Under the pieces are notes generated by a model. That model did not search any database, was not told where the DNA came from, and worked only from the letters and a program-made list of their open reading frames with translations. 64,000 nucleotides of DNA, from assembly GCF_023516615.1 (NCBI RefSeq), contig NZ_JAMGBF010000003.1, positions 1-64,000 on the forward strand, in the 5' to 3' direction. The stretch is from Streptomyces panaciradicis. Its GTDB lineage: Bacteria; Actinomycetota; Actinomycetes; Streptomycetales; Streptomycetaceae. How positions within the stretch are numbered: position 1 is the stretch's first letter; every line of letters begins with the position of its first letter. Positions 49,808 to 58,320 of the stretch are shown here, in pieces. Position numbers and translations under genes: made by a program.

Positions 49808-50479
49808 GGAAGGGCTGGGCGGGGGCCCCGTGGTTGGGTGGAAGGGCTGCGCGGACCCCGTGGTCGGGTGGAAGGGCTGCGCGGACCCCGTGGTCGGGAG
49901 GAAGGGCTGCGCGGACCCCGTGGTCGGGAGGAAGGGCTGCGCGGACCCCGTGGTCGGGAGGAAGGGCTGCGCGGACCCCGTGGTCGGGAGGAAGGGCTGC
50001 GCGGACCCCGTGGTCGGGAGGAAGGGCTGCGCGGACCCCGTGGTCGGGAGGAAGGGCTGCGCGGACCCCGTGGTCGGGAGGAAGGGCTGCGCGGACCCCG
50101 TGGTCGGGAGGAAGGGCTGCGCGGACCCCGTGGTCGGGAGGAAGGGCTGCGCGGACCCCGTGGTCGGGAGGAAGGGCTGCGCGGACCCCGTGGTCGGGAG
50201 GAAGGGCTGCGCGGACCCCGTGGTCGGGAGGAAGGGCTGCGCGGACCCCGTGGTCGGGAGGAAGGGCTGCGCGGACCCCGTGGTCGGGAGGAAGGGCTGC
50301 GCGGACCCCGTGGTCGGGAGGAAGGGCTGCGCGGACCCCGTGGTCGGGAGGAAGGGCTGCGCGGACCCCGTGGTCGGGAGGAAGGACTGCGCGGACCCCG
50401 TGGTCGGGAGGAAGGACTGCGCGGACCCCGTGGTCGGGAGGAAGGGCTGGGCGGGGGCCGGAGTCGGCGGAAGCGCTGA
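49808..50479. repeat. Minisatellite: 21 tandem copies of a 30-bp unit
   Basis: From 49831 to 50460 a 30-bp unit (TGGTCGGGAG then GAAGGGCTGC then GCGGACCCCG) is repeated 21 times, with partial units on both sides. Copies 3-18 (49891-50370) are identical; variants are only at the edges (TGGTTGGGTG, TGGTCGGGTG, GAAGGACTGC, and a last copy ending GCGGGGGCCG). There are no unique spacers, so it is not a CRISPR. Because 30 is a multiple of 3, five reading frames stay open. Plus frame 49763-50479 encodes decapeptides GLRGPRGREE and overlaps the kinase stop; plus frame 49830-50492 and minus frame 49787-50512 (GSAQPFLPTT) have fully GC-ending codons. Confidence 0.97.
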
Positions 50480-50539
50480 GTGGACGCCGTGATTGATCGC
50501 GCGGTGCCGCACCTCTCGTGTCCCGACCCCCGGCGAGGG

Positions 50540-51331
50540 CTACGCCTTGCGGCCCCACGCGGAGATCATCGGGGCCGTGGCCAGGTCCATTCCGCCGGCG
50601 GCGACGTTCGCGAGGTGGGTGTCGATGTCCTCGTCCGTGGCGAGGCCGGCCTCGACGAGCCGGCCGCGGATCTGGCGGATCGTGGCGGACTCCAGGCCCG
50701 CGCAGGCGGGTGAGGCGAGCGGGAAGTAGACGTCGGCCTCCACGTGCCGCAGGCCCGCCTCCCGCAGCAGGCGGGGCAGGCGGCGGCCGTAGGCGAGGTC
50801 GGCGCCGTGGTCGGCGAGAAGCCGGCGGAAGCCGTTGCGCAGGCGGTTGGCGAGGCGCTGCTCGGGGCCGTGTTCGTCGGGGCAGACGAGAGGCTGGAGG
50901 GCCGGGTCGGCGTCCTCGATCAGGAGCCGGCCGCCGGGACGCAGGGCCTTGATCATCGACCGCAACGCCCGTTCGCGGTCGGGGACGTGGACGAGGACGA
51001 GCCGGGCGTGCACCAGGTCGAAGCCCTCCCCCGGCGGTTCCTCGGCGCCGACGTCGTGGACGCGGACGTCCACCGGCGGGCGGGCGGCGGCCAGGAGGGA
51101 GGTGTCGATGTCGGTGGCGACGACCTTTCCGGTCGGCCCGACCTTCTTGGCCAGCCAGGACACGACGGAGGTGCCGCCGGCGCCGACCTCCCAGCAGCGC
51201 CAGCCGGGACCGACGCCGAACCCTTCGAGGTGCCGGAAGGTCGTGGGGTCGAAGAGGGTGGCGAAGGCGTTGAAACGCTCGGCCGCCTCGCTCTGCCGGT
51301 TGTCGAGGAGATACCCGTCGGATCGCGTCAT
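50540..51331 (-). CDS. SAM-dependent methyltransferase
   Basis: A class I methyltransferase of about 263 residues. The SAM motif is CWEVGAGGTSVVSWLAKKVG, followed by VVATDIDTSLL (ribose-binding Asp) and the motif region FDLVHARLVLVHVPDRERAL and LRPGGRLLIED. The methyl acceptor cannot be predicted. The start is the internal ATG (MTRSDGYLLDN); the longer frame to 51463 is not conserved. The stop codon is about 60 bp from the minisatellite, so transcription may continue into it. Confidence 0.87.
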   Translation of the reverse strand: MTRSDGYLLDNRQSEAAERFNAFATLFDPTTFRHLEGFGVGPGWRCWEVGAGGTSVVSWLAKKVGPTGKVVATDIDTSLLAAARPPVDVRVHDVGAEEPPGEGFDLVHARLVLVHVPDRERALRSMIKALRPGGRLLIEDADPALQPLVCPDEHGPEQRLANRLRNGFRRLLADHGADLAYGRRLPRLLREAGLRHVEADVYFPLASPACAGLESATIRQIRGRLVEAGLATDEDIDTHLANVAAGGMDLATAPMISAWGRKA

Positions 51332-51609
51332 GCCGCGATCATCCCAGTTGCCCCGCTTACGGCGGGCGGTCGACGCGACGACGGCGACGACCGCGGCGTC
51401 CAAGTCGTAGGGGCGAGCCCCGTCGTCCACAGCCGGGAACAAAGCGGAATCAGCTGTTCCCACAGGCTCACCCGGCGCTTACGAAGACCTGGCAGACTGG
51501 CGCGCCACGACGCAGGAATGCGGCGCAGCGCGAACGAGCAGGAGGAGCTGAGGGGCTCCGAACGCGAAGGGCGCGTCACGCACGAGGAGATCCACGCGAG
51601 GAGATCCAG

Positions 51610-52737
51610 ATGTCCATGGCAGGGAATCTGCGGAAGGTCACGAGCCTCGGCAGGGCCGGCGGCCTCCGCAAGGTGGCACGGCTGGCTCGACGGCGCCCGC
51701 GCGTCGACCTGAGCCATCCGGCCCGGTCCCCCCTGGGCTCCTCGGTGGTGAACTGCGTGAGCTACCGGGACGGTGTGCGGGTGCCGGAAGGCAGCGATCT
51801 GGTCGACACGGTGGAGCGTGTGCGCAAGCACCGGGACGGCTTCGTCTGGCTCGGTCTGCACGAACCGACGGACCAGGAGTTCGCGGGCATCGCCGAGCTG
51901 TTCGACCTGCACCCGCTGGCGGTGGAGGACGCGGTCGAGGCACATCAGCGTCCGAAGCTGGAGCGGTACGGCGAGACGCTGTTCGCGGTGTTCAAGACCG
52001 TCTGCTACGTCGAGCACGAGCAGCTGACGGCGACCAGCGAGGTGGTGAACACCGGCGAGATCATGGTGTTCGTCGGCGAGGACTTCGTGATCACCGTCCG
52101 GCACGGCATGCACGGCTCCCTCGGCCCGCTGCGCGAGGGGCTGGAGGCCGATCCGCAGCAGTTGGGCAAGGGGCCGGCGGCGGTGCTGCACGCGATCGCG
52201 GACCACGTGGTCGACGACTACCTCAACGTCACGGACTTGGTGCAGGCGGACATCGACCAGGTGGAGACGGACGTGTTCGCGGAGAGCGGCGCGCGGACCG
52301 ACCCCGGGCGGATCTACCAGCTCAAGCGCGAACTCCTGGAGCTGAAGCGGGCCGTGGTGCCGCTCGCCCGCCCGGTCGAGGATCTCGCGACACGGCCGAT
52401 CCGGGTGGTCGACCCGGAGATACAGGCGTACTTCCGCGACGTCCTCGACCACCTCACGCGGGTGAAGGAGCAGATCGCCTCGTTCGACGAGCTGCTCAAC
52501 TCCATCCTGCAGGCCCACCTGGCGCAGGTCACCGTCGCGCAGAACGAGGACATGCGGAAGATAACCGCCTGGGCCGCGGTGATCGCCGTACCGACGATGG
52601 TCTGCGGGGTGTACGGCATGAACTTCCAGTACATGCCGGAGCTGCACTGGAGGTTCGGCTACCCCCTGGTCATAGCCGTGATCTCGGCGGCGTGCCTGGT
52701 CCTCTACCGCGGGTTCCGGCGCAACGGCTGGCTGTGA
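51610..52737 (+). CDS. corA: CorA-family magnesium/cobalt channel
   Basis: A 375-residue divalent cation channel. A large cytoplasmic N-terminal domain with a long helix (IYQLKRELLELKRAVVPLAR) leads to two C-terminal membrane helices, with the selectivity motif YGMNF after helix 1 (VCGVYGMNFQYMPEL). The N-terminal 45 residues are basic and not conserved. ATG at 51610 is 5 nt after GAGGAGATC. Upstream, CGAGGAGATCCA occurs twice in direct repeat (51583-51594, 51597-51608), so there are two ribosome-site-like copies. Confidence 0.93.
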   Translation: MSMAGNLRKVTSLGRAGGLRKVARLARRRPRVDLSHPARSPLGSSVVNCVSYRDGVRVPEGSDLVDTVERVRKHRDGFVWLGLHEPTDQEFAGIAELFDLHPLAVEDAVEAHQRPKLERYGETLFAVFKTVCYVEHEQLTATSEVVNTGEIMVFVGEDFVITVRHGMHGSLGPLREGLEADPQQLGKGPAAVLHAIADHVVDDYLNVTDLVQADIDQVETDVFAESGARTDPGRIYQLKRELLELKRAVVPLARPVEDLATRPIRVVDPEIQAYFRDVLDHLTRVKEQIASFDELLNSILQAHLAQVTVAQNEDMRKITAWAAVIAVPTMVCGVYGMNFQYMPELHWRFGYPLVIAVISAACLVLYRGFRRNGWL

Positions 52738-52753
52738 GATCCGGGTACGCGGG

Positions 52754-53182
52754 TCAGCCGGCCGTCGTCCTGGCGTAGACGCCGTGGGCGAAGTCGGCGA
52801 TCTGTTCCTCCGTCAGATGCTGGGCGAGGTCGGCCTCGCTGATCATGCCGACCAGCCGCTTGTTGTCGATGACGGGGAGCCGGCGGATCTGGTGGTCGCG
52901 CATCTCCCGCAGCACGTCGCCGACATCGGCGTCCGCGTCGATCCAGCGCGGGGTGCCCTTGGCCATCTCACCGGCGGTCACCTTGGCCGGGTCGTGGCCC
53001 ATGGCCACACAGCCGACGACGATGTCGCGGTCGGTGAGGATGCCGCACAGGCGCTCGTCCTCGTCGCTGATGGGCAGGGCTCCGACGTTCAGCTCGCGCA
53101 TGAGCTGGGCGGCGCGGTCCAGGGTCTCGTGAGCGGGGATCCACTGGGCGCCCCGGTGCATGATGTCTCCGGCGGTGGTCAT
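52754..53182 (-). CDS. Two-CBS-domain protein
   Basis: A 142-residue protein made only of a CBS pair (residues 5-60 and 72-125; GALPISDEDERLCGILTDRD and IRRLPVIDNKRLVGMISEAD). Such proteins bind adenine nucleotides and act as energy or redox sensors for partners. The nearest possible partner is CorA, convergent and 17 bp away, but this is not evidence of interaction. ATG at 53182 follows GGGAGG. Confidence 0.9.
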   Translation of the reverse strand: MTTAGDIMHRGAQWIPAHETLDRAAQLMRELNVGALPISDEDERLCGILTDRDIVVGCVAMGHDPAKVTAGEMAKGTPRWIDADADVGDVLREMRDHQIRRLPVIDNKRLVGMISEADLAQHLTEEQIADFAHGVYARTTAG

Positions 53183-53312
53183 GGAGTACCTCCCGATGCC
53201 GGGCGGCCGGCGCGGCACGGGACGCACCGCGGAAACCGGCGCCCTACATTCTCGCCGCGCGACATGACGGACGCATCCGGAACCGGGGGCGCCGGACGGC
53301 GGCGGGGAGCGG

Positions 53313-53726
53313 TCAGGCGGAGAAGCCCACGATCCTCCGCGGTGTGACACGGAGGATCACGCGGACCTCGTCGTCCTTCTCCGCGGGCGGGTCGATGCCG
53401 AGGTACTTGTGCGAGAGGTCGTGCGGCAGGCGCTTGCCCTCGTCGGGGAGGATCTCGGCGGTGCCGCGGATCTCGACCGAGGTGTAGGGGTCGGCGAGGT
53501 CGAAGACCGTGAGGCTGACACGGGGGTCGCGGCGGAGGTTGCGCACCTTCTGGCGGCCGGCGGTCGAGGAGAAGAGCACGGTGTCGCCTTCGCGCTTGAT
53601 CCACACCACCGAGTTGTGCGGGGCCCCGTCTGGACCGAGCGTGGCGACGCTGGCGAAGTTCTTGCCGTCGAGCAGGGCGCGGACGGACGCGTCGAAGGAG
53701 ACGGGATCCGTGGAGGAGGTCGTCAT
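53313..53726 (-). CDS. Pyridoxamine-5'-phosphate-oxidase-fold flavin/F420-binding protein
   Basis: A 137-residue split-barrel protein (FASVATLGPDGAPHNSVVWI, VLFSSTAGRQKVRNLRRDPR, VSLTVFDLADPYTSVEIRGT). This is the PPOX class of F420- or FMN-dependent enzymes common in actinobacteria, usually reductases or oxidases of small aromatic or drug-like molecules. Reaction unknown. ATG at 53726. A perfect 12-bp palindrome ATGCACGTGCAT lies 18 nt upstream (53744-53755). Confidence 0.88.
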   Translation of the reverse strand: MTTSSTDPVSFDASVRALLDGKNFASVATLGPDGAPHNSVVWIKREGDTVLFSSTAGRQKVRNLRRDPRVSLTVFDLADPYTSVEIRGTAEILPDEGKRLPHDLSHKYLGIDPPAEKDDEVRVILRVTPRRIVGFSA

Positions 53727-53743
53727 GCGGACAGGATAGTTAA

Positions 53744-53755
53744 ATGCACGTGCAT
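53744..53755. promoter_or_regulatory. Palindrome upstream of the PPOX-fold gene
   Basis: ATGCACGTGCAT, a perfect 12-bp palindrome in an unusually AT-rich stretch (TAACTAT on the minus strand could be a -10). A candidate operator for an unknown regulator. Confidence 0.45.
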
Positions 53756-53793
53756 AGAAAAGAGGTGTGCCGGCCCCACCTTCGCCGCCCCCA

Positions 53794-54435
53794 TCACCCG
53801 CTCCACGCCGGATGGCGAGGGTCGTCCGCGCGTACGAGCACGTCGGCCGTGGCGGCCGGGTCGGTCTCGGCTTCGTAGCGCTCGTAGGCCGGGAGGGTCC
53901 AGTGGTCGGCCTCGGGGGTGCGGCGGCGCAGGGCGCCGGGCGAGAGGAGGACGTGAACGGTCAGGTCGAAGGGGAACCAGTGGCGCAGCAGGAGGGGGCC
54001 ATGGAGCAACAGGATGCCGCCCGGCGGGAGTTGGACGTAGTCGCTACGGGTGGCGCGGTCGGTGGCCGGGTCCCACAGGTCGGGCAGGACACGGCCGTCG
54101 GCGCCGGGTTCGAGGGGGGCGAAGACCTCGCGCCACAGCGCGCCGGTGTCGAACCAGCCGTTGTAGTAGGCCTCCAGGTCCTGGCGGCCGTATTCGAGGC
54201 GGACGGAGGCCGGGCGCAGGAAGCCTTGTGCGCCGACGACCAGCGAGGGGCGGCCGCGTGTGCGCAGGGAGTCGGCGACGCGTTCGGCGAGGTCCTGCGG
54301 GCGGGCCGCCGGGGCGCCGTCGACGGCGACGCGGGGCCAGGGGCTGCCGTCGGCCGGCTTCAGGTCGAGCAGGCGCTCGGCCAGGAGGTCGCCGAGCCGG
54401 TCCCAGGTGATCGCTTCGAGTCGCACACGGCCCAT
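53794..54435 (-). CDS. Uridine-kinase-like protein with degenerate P-loop
   Basis: A 213-residue protein that aligns by pattern with uridine kinases: beta strand RVAVDGAP, YNGWFDTGALWREVF, and ILLLHGPLLLRHWFPFDLTV with the acidic region replaced. Where a P-loop GxxGSGK should follow VAVDG the sequence reads APAARPQD, lacking Gly and Lys. So ATP binding is doubtful, and the protein may have another role. The ATG at 54435 has no strong ribosome site. Confidence 0.75.
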   Translation of the reverse strand: MGRVRLEAITWDRLGDLLAERLLDLKPADGSPWPRVAVDGAPAARPQDLAERVADSLRTRGRPSLVVGAQGFLRPASVRLEYGRQDLEAYYNGWFDTGALWREVFAPLEPGADGRVLPDLWDPATDRATRSDYVQLPPGGILLLHGPLLLRHWFPFDLTVHVLLSPGALRRRTPEADHWTLPAYERYEAETDPAATADVLVRADDPRHPAWSG

Positions 54436-54628
54436 GATGCGTCAGGGGCCGGTCGGCACGCGTCCGGGACCGGTCGGCATGCGTCCGGGCCTCGGGCTCC
54501 CGCGGTGACGCGGCGGGCCGAGGCCGCCAGGACCCGCGGGGGTCGCGTCCGGCCGGGGCCGCTCCCATGGCGGCGCGAAGGGCGGGATTCGGAGTGCTCT
54601 GCGGATGAGGCGGGGGAAGGAAACATGT

Positions 54629-55330
54629 ATGGCGCACCTCGCGACTCCACCGCACCGCACCGGACTTCTCGTCATCCAGCCGCTCAAGAGACGCCACTGC
54701 GCGGACTGCCTCGCGGGGCCGCTGGCGATGCTCGTGCTCGAAGAGGGGGCGCCGCGCTGTCTGGACTGCGCCGACCTGGGGCATCTGGTGTTCCTGCCGC
54801 GCGGCGACACGGCGTTGACGCGGCGGTCGCGGGAGGAGAGCACGCTGTCGGCGGTCGTCGTGCGGTTCAACCGGCGCAAGTCGCGCTACGAGCGGCAGGG
54901 TGTCCTGGTCGAGGAGGCGGGGCTGGCCCGGGCCGAGGAGCGGTGCCTGGCGGACGCGGAGGCCCGGCGCCGGCGCCGGGCTCGGGACGCGCGGCGGCGG
55001 GCCGCCGAGGACGTGCGGTTCACGGAGGCGTTCGCGGCCGAGATACGGCGGCTGTTTCCCGGGTGTCCGCACGAGCGGGCGCGGGCCGTCGCCGGTCACG
55101 CGTCGGTGCGCGGCAGCGGACGGGTGGGCCGGAGCGCGGCGGGCAGGGCGTTGTCGGAGGAGGCGGTCGTCGCGGCGGTCGCGGCGTCCGTACGGCATCT
55201 GGAGACGCCGTACGACCAGCTGCTGATGAGTGGGGTGCCGCGGCACGAGGCCCGCCGGCGGATCAGGGCGGGCGTGGAGACGGTGCTGCGGAGCTGGCGG
55301 ACGGCGGGCACGGGTGCGGAGGCCGGCTGA
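54629..55330 (+). CDS. DUF2293 family protein
   Basis: A 233-residue protein of unknown function. The N-terminus has two Cys pairs (CADCLAG, CLDCADLG) that may bind zinc; the middle is a highly basic helix rich in Arg (EARRRRRARDARRRAAEDVR). The C-terminal 95 residues (FAAEIRRLFPGCPHERARAV, HLETPYDQLLMSGVPRHEAR) are the DUF2293 region. ATG at 54629 is 6 nt after AAGGAA and is preferred over 54605. A nucleic-acid-binding role is a guess from the basic helix. Confidence 0.8.
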   Translation: MAHLATPPHRTGLLVIQPLKRRHCADCLAGPLAMLVLEEGAPRCLDCADLGHLVFLPRGDTALTRRSREESTLSAVVVRFNRRKSRYERQGVLVEEAGLARAEERCLADAEARRRRRARDARRRAAEDVRFTEAFAAEIRRLFPGCPHERARAVAGHASVRGSGRVGRSAAGRALSEEAVVAAVAASVRHLETPYDQLLMSGVPRHEARRRIRAGVETVLRSWRTAGTGAEAG

Positions 55331-55480
55331 GGGCCCGGGGACCGGTGGCTCGCGTCGTGGGCGTGGACGCTCGCGCATGCACCCGCGTTCCTCGGCCATG
55401 GCCCGGGTGCTCGGACGGGGTTCGACTGGTGGTGACGGGGGCGCCGGGCGATGTCCCGGCCGACACGGGGAGTTGACGTT

Positions 55481-55963
55481 GTGGTGATCGATGGGCCGTA
55501 CTTCTGGCTGACGGTGCTGGGAGTGCTCGGGACCGGTCTGGTGGCCGGGGTGTTCTGCGGGTTCTCGACGTTCGTGATGCGGGCGCTGGCCACGCTGCCG
55601 CCGCCGCAGGGAGTGGCGGCGATGAACGCGATCAACCTGACGGCGGTGATGCCGGCGTTCATGATCGTGTTCGTGGGGTCGGCGGTGCTGTGCGCGGTGA
55701 TCGGTGTGGTGACGTTCGTGCTGTGGCCCGACAGCGGGACGGTGGAGCTGCTGGTGGGCAGCGCGCTGTATCTGTTCGGGTGTTTCGGGGTGACCATGGT
55801 GGCGAACGTGCCCCGCAACGAGACCCTGGGCAGGCTGGAGCCGGGCACCTCCGAGGCGGCGGCGTACTGGCCGGCGTACGTGCGCGAGTGGACGTTCTGG
55901 AACCACGTTCGGACCGTGGCCTCGGCCGGGGCGGCGGTGGCGTATGTGCTGGCGATCACCTGA
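55481..55963 (+). CDS. DUF1772 (anthrone-oxygenase-like) membrane protein
   Basis: A 160-residue protein with four predicted membrane helices and the DUF1772 pattern: GVFCGFSTFVMRAL near the start, AINLTAVMPAFMIVF in the middle, and NVPRNETLGRLEPGTSEAAA with WTFWNHVRT near the end. Members include cofactor-free anthrone oxygenases, but most are uncharacterised. GTG at 55481 follows GGGGAG; the frame from 55451 adds non-conserved residues. Single gene. Confidence 0.83.
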   Translation: MVIDGPYFWLTVLGVLGTGLVAGVFCGFSTFVMRALATLPPPQGVAAMNAINLTAVMPAFMIVFVGSAVLCAVIGVVTFVLWPDSGTVELLVGSALYLFGCFGVTMVANVPRNETLGRLEPGTSEAAAYWPAYVREWTFWNHVRTVASAGAAVAYVLAIT

Positions 55964-56191
55964 GGACGACTCTACGGCGTGCCGCGAGGACCGGAGAGCT
56001 GACCGGGCGTGCCGTAAGAGGGGTGCCGTGAACCTGAGAGGTTGCGGGGGTGGGCTGGGGGGACCCTGAGAAGGCCCGCCGGCAAGCGCTGTCCGCCCAC
56101 TCTGCGCCGGTGCCCGACCCGTCGTATCGTGGCCGAAAGAGTGCCGCCCGATGACGCACGGCCGCCGCACCCGTACGCAAGGAAACCGGCC

Positions 56192-57679
56192 ATGGCCGAT
56201 CCCAAGGGTTTCATGACCACGCCCCGGCAGGACTGGCCCCGCCGACCGGTCGAGGAGCGCGTCCGGGACTGGAACGAGGTCTACGTCCCCGGGGCGTTGC
56301 TGCCCCTGGTCACCGAGCAGGCCGACCGGTGCATGGACTGCGGCGTACCGTTCTGCCACGAGGCCTGTCCGCTCGGCAATCTGATCCCCGAGTGGAACGA
56401 CCTGGTCAGCCGGGACGACTGGCGGCAGGCGGCCGACCGGCTGCACGCGACCAACAACTTCCCTGAGTTCACCGGGCGGTTGTGTCCCGCGCCGTGCGAG
56501 GCGGGGTGCGTGCTGGCCATCAACCAGCCCGCGGTCACCATCAAGAACGTCGAGGCCGCCATCGCCGACCGCGCCTGGGAGCTGGGGCTGGCGCCGCCGC
56601 GGCCGCCGGAGCGGCTCTCCGGGCGGACCGTCGCGGTGATCGGCTCGGGGCCGACCGGGCTGGCGGCGGCACAGCAGCTGACCCGGGCCGGGCACACGGT
56701 CGCGGTGTACGAGAGGGACGACCGGCTCGGCGGGCTGATGCGGTACGGCATCCCCGAGTTCAAGATGGAGAAGCACCGTCTCGACCGGCGGATCGAGCAG
56801 ATGCGGGCCGAGGGGACGAAGTTCCGTACGTCGACGGCCGTCGGCAGGGATGTCGGGGCGGCCGAGCTGCGCACGCGCTACGACGCCGTGGTGATCGCCA
56901 CCGGGGCGACGGCGTGGCGTGAACTGCCCGTGCCGGGGCGTGAGTTGGACGGCATACATCAGGCCATGGAGTACCTTCCCCTGGCCAACCGGGTGTGCGA
57001 GGGGGACCTGGAGAACTCCCCCGTGTCGGCCGCCGGGAAGCATGTCGTCATCGTCGGCGGCGGGGACACGGGCGCCGACTGCCTGGGGACGGCGGTGCGC
57101 CAACGGGCCGCCTCGGTGACCCAGTTGGACATCTACGCGCAGCCGGGCGCCGAGCGCGACGAGGACGCCGAGCCGTGGCCGACGTACCCGAAGATCTACC
57201 GGCTGTCGGCCGCCCACGAGGAGGCGCGTGATCTTCGGACGGCGCCGGCGGCGAGCGCGGACGCGCGGCTGTTCGCGGCGTCCACGCTGCGCTTCACCGG
57301 GGACGAGGGCCGGCATGTGCGGTCGCTGCATCTGGTCGAGGTCGACGCGGCCCGGCGTCCCCTGCCGGGCACCGGGCGGGCGCTGCCCGCCGACCTGGTG
57401 CTGCTGGCGCTCGGCTTCTCCGGGCCGGACCGGGCCGACGGGTTGATCGACCAGCTGGGGCTGCGGATGGAGCCGCGCGGGACGATCAGGCGGGACGGCG
57501 GCTTCGCGACGAGTGTGCCGGGCGTGTTCGCCGCCGGGGACGCCGCGCGCGGGCAGTCGCTGATCGTGTGGGCGATCGCGGAGGGGCGGGCGGTGGCGGC
57601 GGCCGTGGACCGGCACCTGACGGGAAGTTCGCAACTCCCGGCACCGATCGGCCCGTTCGACCGGCCGATGATGGTGTAG
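56192..57679 (+). CDS. gltD: Glutamate synthase small-subunit-type NADPH oxidoreductase
   Basis: A 495-residue flavoprotein with the GltD layout. N-terminal cysteines for two 4Fe-4S clusters are in RCMDCGVPFCHEACPLGN and CPAPCEAGCVLAI; FAD-binding VIGSGPTGLAAA and NADPH-binding VIVGGGDTGADCLG follow; GVFAAGDAARGQSLIVWAI ends the FAD site. In glutamate synthase it passes electrons from NADPH to the large subunit. No gltB is present here, so this may be a second copy or supply electrons to another enzyme. ATG at 56192 follows AAGGAAA. Confidence 0.9.
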   Translation: MADPKGFMTTPRQDWPRRPVEERVRDWNEVYVPGALLPLVTEQADRCMDCGVPFCHEACPLGNLIPEWNDLVSRDDWRQAADRLHATNNFPEFTGRLCPAPCEAGCVLAINQPAVTIKNVEAAIADRAWELGLAPPRPPERLSGRTVAVIGSGPTGLAAAQQLTRAGHTVAVYERDDRLGGLMRYGIPEFKMEKHRLDRRIEQMRAEGTKFRTSTAVGRDVGAAELRTRYDAVVIATGATAWRELPVPGRELDGIHQAMEYLPLANRVCEGDLENSPVSAAGKHVVIVGGGDTGADCLGTAVRQRAASVTQLDIYAQPGAERDEDAEPWPTYPKIYRLSAAHEEARDLRTAPAASADARLFAASTLRFTGDEGRHVRSLHLVEVDAARRPLPGTGRALPADLVLLALGFSGPDRADGLIDQLGLRMEPRGTIRRDGGFATSVPGVFAAGDAARGQSLIVWAIAEGRAVAAAVDRHLTGSSQLPAPIGPFDRPMMV

Positions 57680-57754
57680 CGGGCGGCGGCCGACACCGTG
57701 CGGCGAACGGGGTTGCCTCAGCGGCGGCGGACCCCGTGCGGAGAGCGGGCTGCC

Positions 57755-58273
57755 TCAGCGGCGGCGCTCGTCCGTCCCCGCCACCTTGCCCGTCGACAGG
57801 GCCACCCTGTTCCACGTGTTGATCGCGAGGATCAGGGCCAGCACATGGGCGAGTTCCTCCTCGTCGAAGCGGGCCGCGGCCTCGGCGTAGACGTCGTCGG
57901 GGACGCCGCCGTCGGACACCAGGGTCACCGCCTCCGTCAGGGCGAGGGCGGCCTGCTCCTTCTCGGTGAAGAAGTGGCGGGCCTCGCGCCAGACGGCGAC
58001 CATGTGCAGCCGGTCCTCGCTCTCACCCGCCCTACGGGCGTCGTTGGTGTGCATGTGCAGGCAGTACGCGCAGTGGTTGAGGAGCGAGGAACGGATCTGG
58101 ACCAGTTCGACGAGGGCCGGGTCGAGGCCCTCGCGGGCGGCGGCGTCGAAGCCGACGAGGGCGCGGAAGACCTTGGGGGCGGACTGCGCGAAGTCCAGGC
58201 GCGGGCGAGGGGAGGCGGCTGCGGGGCCGGCGGAAACGGTCGTGGATGCGGGGTGCGTCGCGTGCGTCGTCAT
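57755..58273 (-). CDS. Carboxymuconolactone decarboxylase/AhpD-like protein
   Basis: A 172-residue helical protein with the redox motif NHCAYCLHMHTNDAR typical of AhpD-like members (CxxC plus His). It is probably a peroxide-related thiol reductase, possibly an oligomer. Length and the RALVGFDAAAREGLDPALVE lead-in fit. It is divergent from the MocR regulator, whose likely target it is; a TAGGGT lies 7 nt before its ATG, so the message is probably leaderless. Confidence 0.88.
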   Translation of the reverse strand: MTTHATHPASTTVSAGPAAASPRPRLDFAQSAPKVFRALVGFDAAAREGLDPALVELVQIRSSLLNHCAYCLHMHTNDARRAGESEDRLHMVAVWREARHFFTEKEQAALALTEAVTLVSDGGVPDDVYAEAAARFDEEELAHVLALILAINTWNRVALSTGKVAGTDERRR

Positions 58274-58280
58274 GTGATCG

Positions 58281-58312
58281 ACCCTACGGAGCCGAAAGAC
58301 CCACAGTAGGGT
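58281..58312. promoter_or_regulatory. Inverted repeat containing both -10 elements of the divergent promoters
   Basis: ACCCTAC (58281-58287) and GTAGGGT (58306-58312), 18 nt apart. Each arm reads TAGGGT towards its own gene and lies 7-8 nt from the respective ATG. This is a plausible MocR-type operator overlapping two leaderless promoters. Confidence 0.6.
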
Positions 58313-58320
58313 GCATTTCC

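Noticed and set aside
49831-50460. 30-bp array considered as a CRISPR
   Set aside because: Units follow each other without spacers and no cas gene is nearby.
48705-50558. 617-codon minus-strand frame across the minisatellite and the PfkB kinase
   Set aside because: Over half is antisense to the kinase gene and the rest is the repeat (ALPPDHGVRA); no ribosome site or domain.
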